A stretch of 64,000 nt of DNA, from contig JACDOX010000023.1 in the NCBI GenBank assembly GCA_014549065.1, positions 4,951,161 to 5,015,160 on the forward strand. Direction: 5' to 3'. Within the stretch, counting starts at the first letter, position 1; each line of letters starts with the position of its first letter. This DNA comes from Cardinalis cardinalis (taxonomy: Eukaryota > Chordata > Aves > Passeriformes > Cardinalidae). Under the pieces are notes generated by a model. That model made no database searches, had not been told where the DNA came from, and saw only the letters and a list, made by a program, of their open reading frames with translations. The position numbers and the translations under genes were made by a program. This document shows positions 25,140 to 34,862 of this stretch, one piece after another.

Positions 25140-25440
25140 GAAAGTAATAAAAATTATAAGAAAAGGTAGAGAATAAAAAAAAAAGGTTGTGCAAGAGGCT
25201 GTGAAAAATTATGACTTTCTTCAAGTACACAAGAAAAAAGAGGCCTGTGAAAGAGACAGAAGGGCCTTTAAGACACGGCAGAGAAAAATTATTGAAAGGA
25301 AATTCAGATATTGCTTAAAATATTCAATGCACTTCTTGCTCTTGGGCTCGGAAAAGAAGGTAATGGTGGCAGACACAGGTGTCAGAAACAAGCATAAATT
25401 TCCCTAGGGAGGAGAAAGAAACACTAAAGGAAAGCAGAAT
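25140..25440 (+). mobile_element. CR1-like LINE fragment, pre-reverse-transcriptase region
   Basis: A Lys/Glu/Arg-rich reading (VQEAVKNYDFLQVHKKKEAC, then RDRRAFKTRQRKI) occupies the plus strand. It aligns base by base, with small gaps, to 6412-6660: both begin TTGT(A/G)CA(A/G)GAGG, both carry a GACAGAAGG/GAGCAGAAGG block, and both end with CATAAATTTCC followed by a purine-rich segment. The pair belongs to one LINE family. An A10 run immediately before (about 25175) may be an internal slippage. No catalytic residue lies in this part. Confidence 0.55.
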
Positions 25441-26690
25441 CATGCCAGAACAGGTTATTAAGAAATTAGAATATCTGAAGATTTGAAAAATAACTTGTTC
25501 AGATGGGAAGCAGTCTGTTTTCAGTAGAAAACATCAAGAAAGGTAGGATAACCCCAGGCAGGCTATTTAAGACCCTGTTTGTAGGAAAATACATGGCTAA
25601 TAGGAGGTGGTAGGCTGCAGATTTCAGGCTTCCATGGATCCCAAGGGCTCTGTGGACTTTATGGGAAAGGGTCTGGTGGCATAATGCTTGTCACCTTGCT
25701 GTGGATTGCATCAAAAGTGTTCACACCAAACAAAGAAATACAAAACAAAACAAAAAAAAACAAAACAAAAATGTGGCATATAATGCAGGAGTCAGCTTCT
25801 TAAAGCAGTGTTTCTGTTCTGGGCATCATGGACTCTGTAACAAACTGGACTTCAATTATTTGGCAGCATCCTTAGTCCTGCAGCCTTCTGGTGAAGCAGC
25901 CTGCAGTTCAGTAGCAGATTTGTTTAAATTAAATTTATATAAAAGTTTACTCAACTAAATACCTAAATGAATAAAACAATTAGTATTATTTATTTTGATA
26001 CTGAAGTCAATTTATTGATGCTATTTTCCCGACGTTCCCTCCCTGCTTGGTTCAGCACTGTAACAACAATGCAGAACTGCATTGTAGGAGTTGCCATGGG
26101 GAAGCTGAAGTCTTTGGCAGTTGGATAGGGGACAGTTGGAGCTTTTGGCACCTGGGAAGGCATGGGAGGCAGCTTGGGATTGTGGAGTAAATGCATTGGC
26201 TGGATGCTTCTGCTAAAATGATCATCAGTGGACTCATTAATAATGTTGGGATTTAAATTGTCAATTTTTCTTTCAGCATTAACACACTGGTGGGGGGAAT
26301 GGGGCTGTCCACACCTCTCACAGATACAGTCTCCAGCTCTCTGCCATGTCAGATAACTATTGGTTTATGGTCCATTAATGTGCTCAAGGTTATCTTCACG
26401 AGCGTGGTGCTGGGTAAGATAACGTGGAAGTTTTACTTCAGAAACACAGTTGTGCAGCAAGGGAAAGATGCTTTGGCATTGTCCACAGTACCAATACCAC
26501 AGGCTATGGGAAATTCAGCTGGTACTTCACAAATATGTCTAGGGAAGGTCTGGAAAATTGAATGTCTATGGGCTTGATTGATTGTGGCAGTTGGAAGAGA
26601 AAAGGATCATAAATCAGGGTCTAAAGGAGGGAAAAAGACTGAGAGAGTCGTGATATTATCACAGATACTGTCTTGTAGGTTCATAGAAGA
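25441..26690. other. probable LINE-derived and unique sequence, with (CAAAA)n
   Basis: This lies between two LINE pieces on the same strand and may include unrecognised parts of the same element. It contains the CAAAA repeat at 25741-25771. The 95-codon plus frame at 26290-26577 has no motif. Confidence 0.4.
25741..25771. repeat. (CAAAA)n simple repeat
   Basis: CAAAACAAAACAAAAAAAAA continues with CAAAACAAAAA, an imperfect pentanucleotide repeat. A looser A/C-rich lead-in starts at about 25726. This kind of tract can grow from the A-rich tail of a retrocopy, but no retrocopy body was recognised upstream. Confidence 0.85.
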
Positions 26691-26990
26691 GATCACCTAC
26701 TGGAATTTTTAAGGGGAGATATGAAAGAGTGGCAGAGGAAAGGCCTGGATACAACTCATGTGATCCTCAAGAAACCTTTTTGATCTGGTATCGCACAAAA
26801 GATGGCTTCTTAGGTTGGTAGGCAGGTTTGGATGTGAGGTACATCAGTGGATAAAGAACTGGTGTGGATATCAAAGAAAGCATTTGCAAATGGATGGAAT
26901 CTAGGTCAAAGGGGAGATGGGATGGAGTGAAATAAAACCAGAATAGGTGGATTAGGTAGCATAAGAAAGAGAGATAGGGGGAGGCAGAGG
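26691..26990 (+). mobile_element. CR1-group LINE reverse-transcriptase fragment
   Basis: From 26782 the plus strand reads DLVSHKRWLLRLVGRFGCEV, then HQWIKNWCGYQRKHLQMDGI, then stop at 26902. This matches the reverse-transcriptase block in which CR1-group LINEs have 'AFD.V.H..L...L...G......WI.NWL..R.Q.V..'. One extra T in the T5 run before 26782 throws the preceding KPF out of frame, where the first catalytic Asp region would be completed. No downstream GVPQGS.LGP or FADD block is evident. With 25140-25440 lying upstream on the same strand, the two may be parts of one element. Confidence 0.6.
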
Positions 26991-29900
26991 AAATGACCAG
27001 CACTGATGTACTAATCAGCAAGGAAAAAAAGTCAGGATGTTACAGGGATTGTTCACAAGCCTTTAAAAATGTTTCATGAAGAAATTTCTTGGGAAATTCA
27101 AATGCCATGATAGCCTCTTCTTCCTCCAGACCATTTCCCCTCCCTGGTGTTATCAGGAATGGGCCGAGAAACACTGCTGCTGGAAGGAGCAAAGCTGGAG
27201 AGGGCTGAAAACAGGCAGGAAGTGATAAGACTTAGTTCTCCACACTGGAGAAAACCAGAGCATCAGCTGGACTGCTGGTAATTGCAAGAAAGTGGTTTGA
27301 ATGGTTGTGATAAAAATATAACTTCAGATATATATGAAAGTTCATCCATGTTTGTGTGTCTAACTAAAACCTCCCTTTAAAAATGTCATATTTTTTCCTT
27401 TGGCTTTCCTCACTGTTTAAATTGATTTAATATGTGTTTCCGGTCAGCCCTTAAAGAACATAGCGGTAATTCTATGACAAAAAACATTCACAATTTCAAT
27501 ATTTTTCATTTTTATTGCAGTAATGTTACAGAGGGCATATGCTTTTTTTGCATGATTACTATCCAGAATTAAAAATCAGGTTATTTAAACTTATATGAAG
27601 AGAAATAAATGGAAGTGTCTGGTTTTGCTGACAATTGCAAGCAACATGTATCGAGGCTGTCTACATCTTTGGGCCCCAGGAATTCTTTCTCAGGGAGTGC
27701 CATCCCCTTAGCAGAGCATCACCCATCACCTCTGCAAGCTGACAGCCCTGGCTATCTTCTTCAAGACGGGCACATGAGAATGCTAAGATAAGGTCCCCAT
27801 GTTTTCAGAAGTAGGACAGTGAAGTAATCTGATCCGTGACAGATTCAGTGTCAAATGTTCTGAGCCTGGACTAGTTCACTATGTGTCTTGGAGCATGTTG
27901 GAGCTCTGTGAGTGTTGGAAGAATGACTCACTTCAATTAAGATTGCACACACAGCTTTTGGAAGTTTGAGCCTGAAAAAGGTCTCATATGCTGCTTCATG
28001 GTGATTGTTCCCTTGGGTTTGGGAGATGATTTCTCAGCTTGTGCAAGCTGGTGGAATGTTGTTGAGTTTAGTAAAACTTTATAGCAACCAAAGACCTGGT
28101 GTATGTTCTTCCTGTTCCCTGTAAAAAGATGGTTTTGTTTTAAAATGTAATAAAGCAGCCATGTGAAAATAGTGGCCTTGTACTCATCGTAGTGATACTG
28201 GAGGACTCCAAATTGCAGGAGGACTACTTAGGTCTCCTGTTGGTGTGTCAACATCCAAAGCAGTCGTGGAAGACTGAGCAGGTCTCTCTTGGTTCTCCAA
28301 GTCAGTGGAGATCCCAGGAAAGGTCTGAGCAGTGGAAGTCATATCACTGCCAAGGTTCTTACTAGCAGAGAGGTGGCAGAGAGATTTTCAAGTGTCAGGA
28401 TGATATGGCAGAGTTGGCAATTGGGAAAATCATCATTGGATCTGTAAGCAGAACAGAAGCTTGTAAGGAAGGTGAACAAAGAGAAAAAATGTTACAGAAT
28501 GCCTTGTTATTTCCATTACTGTTTTTCAGAAGGCTAGAGGCACTGTATTAAGCAAAAGCTAATAAATCTATTTTAGTGTCCTAATATTGTTCAGATACCA
28601 GTTGCTATTCCTAACATTGCTGAGTAATATTTTGACTTCACTCCAGGGCTAACAAATAGTTGCATTACAATTCTGATATGGCATATCTTGAAGTCTGTTA
28701 TGACTGTTGCTGCTGGCTGGGTTGGGAAGAAAGGTGGAGTATGTTCATTAACTTGTGTGCTAATGGTTGTTACATCTCACACACCTCAGAGGCTGCTGTG
28801 AGCAGGTGAAGAAGGTCTGAGAGGTGGGGGAAGGGACCAAGCACACACATCTCTGCCATTCCTGCTGGAGCACTCCAAGCTCACCATAAGGAAGTTACAG
28901 TCGTGCCCCAAGACTGCTCAAAGGTTCAATCAGCTCAGAGCTGCGGGAGTATCAGTTCTTAGGATTTTCAGTTCTTAGTTCAAGCACCCTCAAAAGATAG
29001 GAAGTATTATTTTAGGTCAGATGATATAAGAGATGACTTCAAAATAAGACATTAAAAAAAAACCTGCCCCATTCCAGATTTTTGTATTAATGACTACTTT
29101 TGATTGACTCAAAACTGCATTTCTCAGTGAACAAATTATCAATTGAAAAATTCTGTCCACTCCAAAATGTCCTGAATCTGATGTAAAATATTATTAATAG
29201 AATAAATAATTTCATGCTTCTTGACCTGTAAAGCAATTCAGGAGACTATCAGTAAAGTCTTAAGTACTCCCATGTCATTATAAAGGCTAAAGAAATATAT
29301 TTTGGTACTGGGGATAAGTATTAGAGGGATACTGGGAAGCTGCTAGTCTGTCTAACATCTGTCTTACAAATAAGCTTCATATGCTCTCTTTCTAAATTCT
29401 TCTCCTTTAATTTGCAAAAATAATCAAGAAGGAACATTTGCTGTCTTTGGACCAAATCTTGAGGCCTTATTCAGGCAAATGCTGACTGAATAATTAGTGA
29501 TCTTTCCAGCAGAAAGAATATCGACTGACTGCAGAGTATAGAGAACAGCTTGACATGGTTTAGGCTATAGCATCATCACCCATTGCTCTGAACACAAGGG
29601 GATCTGCCTGGGTGAAAAAAACCACTCAAAATTAACTTACAGTTTGGCTTATTGCCTTTTAATAGGATTCTTGCAAAGTAGTAATTGAAGAAGTGGTATC
29701 TTCCAGGGATGATTATGCAATGCCGTAATATAATGAGCTTTTTTCATTAAAGAAGATACTAAATGTGAACATGGCCACTGCATGTTCCCCACAGTATTTT
29801 TCAGCTCCCAAACATCCTTTGCTGGTGGAGCAGAGGCTTGTGATCGTTTCCCTGTTGGATGAGGAGAAATGCCAAGCAGTGAACCATCCTCAGGCTCTTC

Positions 29901-30856
29901 TCGGCCCCGCACCTCTGGAGCTGCCAGATGGAGTTCAGAGGGAGCAGGACCCCAGTTAGTGCAGCTGCCCCTAATCTTTCTTCAGCCCTGTATCACCTCC
30001 CTCATCCCCAGTTCCCCTCTGAGTTTTTGCTTCTCTACTTGTTCTGGTTGCCTGTGTGTCCTGGACAGGCCCAAGCTGCAGTGAGCAGTCCTCTAGAAAT
30101 TTAACAGGACGAAATTCCTTACCTCTAAGGTACCCATGAGTCTGTGTCTTTCTTGTCTCTTGTGTTTTCTTTGGTTTATACTCTGGACTGTGTTTGGAGG
30201 ATGTGCTTGTCCCAGGCTGTAGCAGACAGGCTGATTCATGAAACTTCAACACAAAAGAATCCCAATGCTCTAAATCCATTAGACGAATAAGACAAAAGAC
30301 TAAGCAAAGAAAATACGTTAGGAAGTAGAAAAGAATGGACACTGCTTGCACATTTTGCCTGCTAACTTGAAAAAACATGAAGAAAGAAACTGTGAAAAGA
30401 AATTCAACTCTTTTTCTTACTTGTGCTCTTTTAATTATGCTGTCTCTTGTATAGCTATTGTCCTTACAAATGCTTTTACTGATGTTCAAGAAATGTCCCT
30501 GACTTCCCCCTAGCTTTTGTAATTTCACCTTGGCTCCTTTTTGTGTCTTTGCTCTTTCCCTTTGTTTTTCCTCTCCACCTACCTTTTATTTTTCTCCTTT
30601 TCACTCTTCTACTATGCTTCAACCAATACCAGGAAACAAAACTTTTTTTCTAAGAATCAGAGAGCACACTCTGATCACTGCCACATATGGATATCTTCCT
30701 TTCAGGAGGTTTGCTTGGCCAGGTGAACATCTGTTCCTTAGTATTCTTATGAATAAACAGCAATAATTCTGACAGAGTAAGCTTAAGATGACAGCTTAAC
30801 TACTTTCACGCAAGAACTTAATCGTTCTTTCTTATCTGACTCCCCCTCCTGGATTT
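26991..30856. other. non-coding single-copy sequence, no gene recognised
   Basis: The longest frame is 185 codons on the minus strand (29971-30528). Its translation combines a hydrophobic middle with a Lys/Thr-rich tail but has no recognisable domain, no convincing splice signals and poor start context, so I do not call it. A T/C-rich segment lies at about 30540-30610. No repeat family was recognised. Confidence 0.5.
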
Positions 30857-30906
30857 GCACGCACGCACGTGCACAGACACACAGACACACAGACACACAC
30901 ACACAC
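30857..30906. repeat. (CA)n microsatellite with interruptions
   Basis: GCACGCACGCACGTGCACAG is followed by three CACACAGA units and a pure CA stretch to 30906. The CACG-containing left end suggests decay or variation of an originally longer tract. It is likely length-polymorphic. Confidence 0.92.
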
Positions 30907-31000
30907 TTTCTTATTTTAGCTATTAGACCGAGTTTCACTCTGGAAAATGAATCTGCCTCTCTCTGTTCTGATTCAAATGAAATCTTTGTTCCATTGTACA

Positions 31001-31050
31001 GGTTGTGTTGTGGTTGTTGTTGTTTTGTTATTGTTGCTTGTTTATTTATT
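31001..31050. repeat. (GTT)n-rich simple repeat
   Basis: GGTTGTGTTGTGGTTGTTGT then TGTTTTGTTATTGTTGC and TTTATTTATT form an imperfect GTT/ATTT tract. Confidence 0.85.
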
Positions 31051-32184
31051 AGGTAAAGAGGTTTGATGTGAAAGAGATTTAGGGTGACCCCTGTGTCCTC
31101 TCTGAGGTGAACTCTGTGTTTCCTGGCTGCACACTCCCTCTCCAGCCCTCCCAACATGCTCTCCATACTGAGACAGCTCCTCGGCAGCGTTGGAGGGACC
31201 CCCCTCCCCGTGCCCCTCTGCTTGCTGCCTGCAGGTTTCCTACAGCAGTCCCTGCTGGTTTGACTCTGTTGCCTTTGTTGGCAAAGTCATTCGGGCAGTG
31301 ATTCTGAGCAGGTCGTGGAGGGGGCTGACAAAGGATATTAAAGAGGAAGTACCTGGTTTTTATCTGTGCATGTCCTTCAAGGCCGAGCGGAGCCTCACCT
31401 CCCTCACTAAAATCTGGGAAGCCCGTCCACAGAAGGTACTGGATTTGCACTTAGTTGCAGTCAGAGCGAGTGGAAGAGGGTATGTAACGAAGAATAAGAG
31501 GTGGGCATGTGAAGAGTATAGTACACATCTGATATTATGGCTGCTGCTGCCCAGTGGCCCTCACATTGTGTAAACTTGAGCAAGCAGTGCATCCCTGGCC
31601 CTTTAGCAAGATCAAGATTAGTCCAGGCAAGGCCTGGGCCATCATTTTGCAGGAGCTTTGCAATAACAACTGCAAATGTCATGGATTCATCCTGCTGCTG
31701 GGAAAGAGGTCATGACATGGGAGCCTCCTGCCTGCTGCTTGTTTCTGGCTTGGCCTGTGTATGGGACATGAAGAACTAGTGCCTGCCACTCTGCCTTTCC
31801 CTGCCTGGAATAATGGCTCTCATCCCTCAGGAAGCCTAAGTCATGCCTGCGCCTTGCTTCACTTCAGGTAGAAGTCCTGTGAACATGTGAAAACTGGTCG
31901 GGGAAAGGAGTTATTTTTAATTCAGGAAAAGGGTGTGCACAAATAAAATGCAGTTAAAAGCTGCTGACACAGGAGTGCCCTTTTCCTTTGAAGACCAGGA
32001 CTGGAAATGGGAAGAGCAGACAAGGAAAGGCAAGAGAGCACAAGAAATGGAGCAGGATGCAAAGTGAACAGGACGAGAGAGTTGACAAGTTGTCACTTTC
32101 GTTTGTGTCGGCCAAGGAGGAAACGCGCAGGCACCCCCTCCCTGCACGGCACTCTTGATGTGTCTCAAGGCATGACAATATGGC
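31051..32184. other. non-coding sequence, no gene recognised
   Basis: Moderately GC-rich (31080-31330) with many overlapping open frames on both strands, up to 127 codons. Overlap on both strands is the pattern expected when stop codons are rare by composition. No motif or repeat family was recognised. Confidence 0.5.
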
Positions 32185-32280
32185 TCTGTTTGTTCTGCTC
32201 TGGGGGAGGGGGACAGTTTATTTTCTTAAGACTATTAAGTCCTTCTAAGTACCACTATCGGCATTCTATGATTGAAAGTG
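32185..32280 (+). mobile_element. possible CR1 3'-tail remnant
   Basis: AAGTCCTTCTAAGTACCACT followed by ATCGGCATTCTATGATTGAA resembles the 3' terminus of bird CR1 elements, where 'AGGTCCCTTCCAACCCAAACCATTCTATGATTCTATG' marks the end. The CATTCTATGATT octamer-like word is the strongest match. Only a few dozen bases support it. Confidence 0.4.
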
Positions 32281-32399
32281 ACAAACAGAAGCAACCCTAT
32301 TTAAAAACTGCCACTTCGAATTAGTGGAAGTATCAGCTTAAGTTTTACAATATTTTACTGCTCCATTTTTGCACTCTTTTACATAAGGACAGCCAAATA

Positions 32400-32620
32400 A
32401 ATATCCCGGCGACTTGTCTTTGCCAGAATTCCTCCCCATGCTCCCGCCCCATTAGCTGCTGCCTTATGAACGCTGCGCTAAACGGAAAGTGACAGCAGCT
32501 GACAGTGCAGCCAGGGCCAAATTATCAAACGTCTGAAGTTGCGCCCGTGCGGCCGTGCACGGGCTCAGGCTTCCGCAGGCAAACAGATAACTGCCTACAA
32601 ACAGGTGCTCACACGCATGA
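32400..32620. promoter_or_regulatory. CpG-rich islet, candidate regulatory element
   Basis: By my count about 14 CpG dinucleotides fall in roughly 210 bases (CCCGGCGAC, GAACGCTGCGC, AAACGGAAAG, TTGCGCCCGTGCGGCCGTGC), while the flanks are nearly CpG-free. It is too short for a classical CpG island. No open frame or known repeat explains it. Retained CpG in AT-rich DNA usually means recent insertion, unmethylated state or selection. A promoter or enhancer is possible but unproven. Confidence 0.35.
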
Positions 32621-33998
32621 AGATGCTTGGACAGACCCTGCTTCCCAAGTCAGGCCCTGTGGAAGGCTGTATCTCTGAGAGTTTGGTACCTGCAGGTCTC
32701 TGGGGTTAGGAGAACACATTTTTGACATGGTGAGGTGTTGTCCATAAAGAAGAAAATGATTTTTCGCAGTTTAGCTTTCAACTGTGAGTGTAGTGCATAA
32801 ACTCTGAATGTAGACTGCCCGAAGAGTCAACAGGGATAAAAAGAGGCTTCAAGAAGTGCTGTAAGCATGGGAGTACTGGTGCCAGCTCAACTGAGGCACT
32901 CCGAGTTGCTCCTGAGCGTGCATGGTCTGTAGGTACCTGATCTAGCTGCTTAAATTTGCAGTGCCCAAACCTCCAAAAGCTTCTTCCACATCCCAGTCCC
33001 ACCACTAGCAGAGCTGCAAGAAATCAGCCTCCAGCATTTGAGATGTGAGCTTCATTGTACTGTGCAAATGCAGTGTGGTAAAAAGATTGAGTTTCCACCT
33101 CAGATCTCCCCTTGTTTTCAGTGATGTCTGGGAATCATATTACAAACTTCTGCCTTATCCTGTTTAACAGGAAATATCCATTTCTCATAATTTGTGTGTT
33201 CCCCTTCCCTTGAGACCTGCTGCTATTTCCACTGTGCAGAAGGCTTTCCAGGCAGGCTGGCAGGAGGAGTGAACCTCAGGCTTTGCTGGGCTCCGTGTCT
33301 GTGGGGAAGGAGAGGATGTGGGGAGGCAGGGGGAGTTGAAATGCTTCTTGTGGAGCCATCTTCTACTGCAGCCGGCCAAGGTGCAGTGTGAGTCTGAAGC
33401 CTGTGCATAGAAGCCTTCCCTGTTGTTTGAAGGGAGCAAGGCATTTTGGCTTTCAAAACAAAGCTGCTTTTGAAATCTTTGATCTTTCTTTTCTATTCTT
33501 TGTTTTTCATAAGGAAAGACATAGACAAAATAATGCAGACAAAGCAGGTTATTTGTAAGCCAGCTTGAGTACCCATTAAATCTTAAAGGCTGTATTATTC
33601 TGACTTTCAATACCAACGCACAAATAGCTATTCTTTTTTTCCCATGGATCTTCCATATGGCCAGATGAACAGGCTGACTGCATGGTGAGCAGCAAAAAGA
33701 ACAGCTGACATGTAGTTTGCAACCACGCTGCAACATCTGGGCAGAATTTGGTCAACTGCATGCCTGATAATAGTTTTTACATTCAGGCAGAGAGATTCCT
33801 TTTTATGGGATCGTGTAAAGAGGCAGAGAAAATATTAATATGAACTTTGAAGTGTACAGTGAGTGGTGTGTTATAGCAGCAAAACAGCCCAGCCCGTGTG
33901 CTACAATACACAGAACATTGAATTGAGACATACAAAATGAATCTTCTCTGCCTCTTTTAGTACTTTCCTGTGGGATCCTAAATAAATAATTTACTCCT
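32621..33998. other. non-coding sequence, no gene recognised
   Basis: A 183-codon minus frame (33185-33736) is the longest open reading. Its translation is Ser/Pro/His/Cys-rich without domain order, and part is mirrored by frames in other phases, so I consider it chance. Confidence 0.5.
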
Positions 33999-34060
33999 GC
34001 TTTTTAGTCTCTCTTTCTCTTCCTCTCCTGTCTCCTCTTTCTGCTCCTGCTTATTTTGTT
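33999..34060. repeat. polypyrimidine tract
   Basis: Almost unbroken C/T sequence (TTTTTAGTCTCTCTTTCTCT then TCCTCTCCTGTCTCCTCTTT and CTGCTCCTGCTT). Long pyrimidine tracts can adopt triplex DNA; no AG with an open exon follows that would make it a splice site. Confidence 0.6.
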
Positions 34061-34820
34061 TGCCTTGCTGGCTAGTTTGTGTACTCCTCCATGAGCAGTT
34101 GATTGTCATCATTCACAGTTATGACCCACACTCACAATTATGGCCCAAAAAGGCATTTATGTCTCACTGGTCAAAGCCTATAGTTTCCTCTTTGCTATTC
34201 ACCACTGCAGATGGCATCAACAGACCTTAGTCTGTTACTTGTGGAGATCAGGCAAAGCAATTGTTAAAGGTCACTGTGTAGCCCTTCTGGTGGGACTGCT
34301 GCAGGAATATGGGACCACAGAGAGAGGAAAAGAAATACATGGATGAGGCATAGCTGGGGTCGTACATGTGTGCTAATACAGAAAAAAGAAAGTCCACTGA
34401 GCGGCCTCTCTCCTTCCATCCAGATGAGGAAAAACACAGTGGCAGTNTCACAGTGAGCGCTCGCTTTCTGTCCAAGTGCTGCGGTGCAGCCGCATTTCAG
34501 CAGGAGCAACTACAGCTTGCAGCGCGTCCCGTGTGTAACCCGGGAGGGTGAACTTGCTGTTTGCCTTCTCTTTTATTAAATATGAGGAGGGAAACTGGTG
34601 CATGGAGCAGTTTCTGGGAGTCTCTTCCAGGGCTGGCTGTCCCCNGGCTAGATGAAGGAATGTCCCAAAGCGCCGCAGATGCCTGGCGAGGTGTGGTTTC
34701 ACAGCCCCAGCTGAATCAGCGTTCAGCTCTGCTGGTTTGCACATGGAGGAAGGCTCCATATGGTGTGTGAATGGCATCCCAGCACAGCCCCTCCCACCCA
34801 GGTGTGGAGCCCAGCGCCAG
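34061..34820. other. non-coding sequence, no gene recognised
   Basis: Overlapping frames on both strands (up to 156 codons, minus, 34448-34918) include isolated N calls at 34447 and about 34645 and lack motifs. Confidence 0.5.
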
Positions 34821-34862
34821 GAGGTGGTGGTGGGGAGGGGGGTGGTGTGCAGGAGAGGGGAG
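34821..34862 (+). other. G-rich tract with quadruplex potential
   Basis: GAGGTGGTGGTGGGGAGGGG followed by GGTGGTGTGCAGGAGAGGGG carries several G-runs of 2-6 at short spacing on the plus strand. This could form a two- or three-tier G-quadruplex. Functional meaning unknown. Confidence 0.5.

Noticed and set aside
29971..30528. 185-codon minus-strand open frame
   Set aside because: Translation has no domain or signal pattern, the hydrophobic part is simply the complement of an A-rich stretch, and start context is poor.
30857..30906. Direct repeats that might suggest a CRISPR-like array
   Set aside because: The units are CA dinucleotides without spacers; this is a microsatellite in vertebrate DNA.
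33185..33736. 183-codon minus-strand open frame
   Set aside because: Composition is erratic, frames in other phases are open across the same bases, and no splice or poly(A) context is evident.
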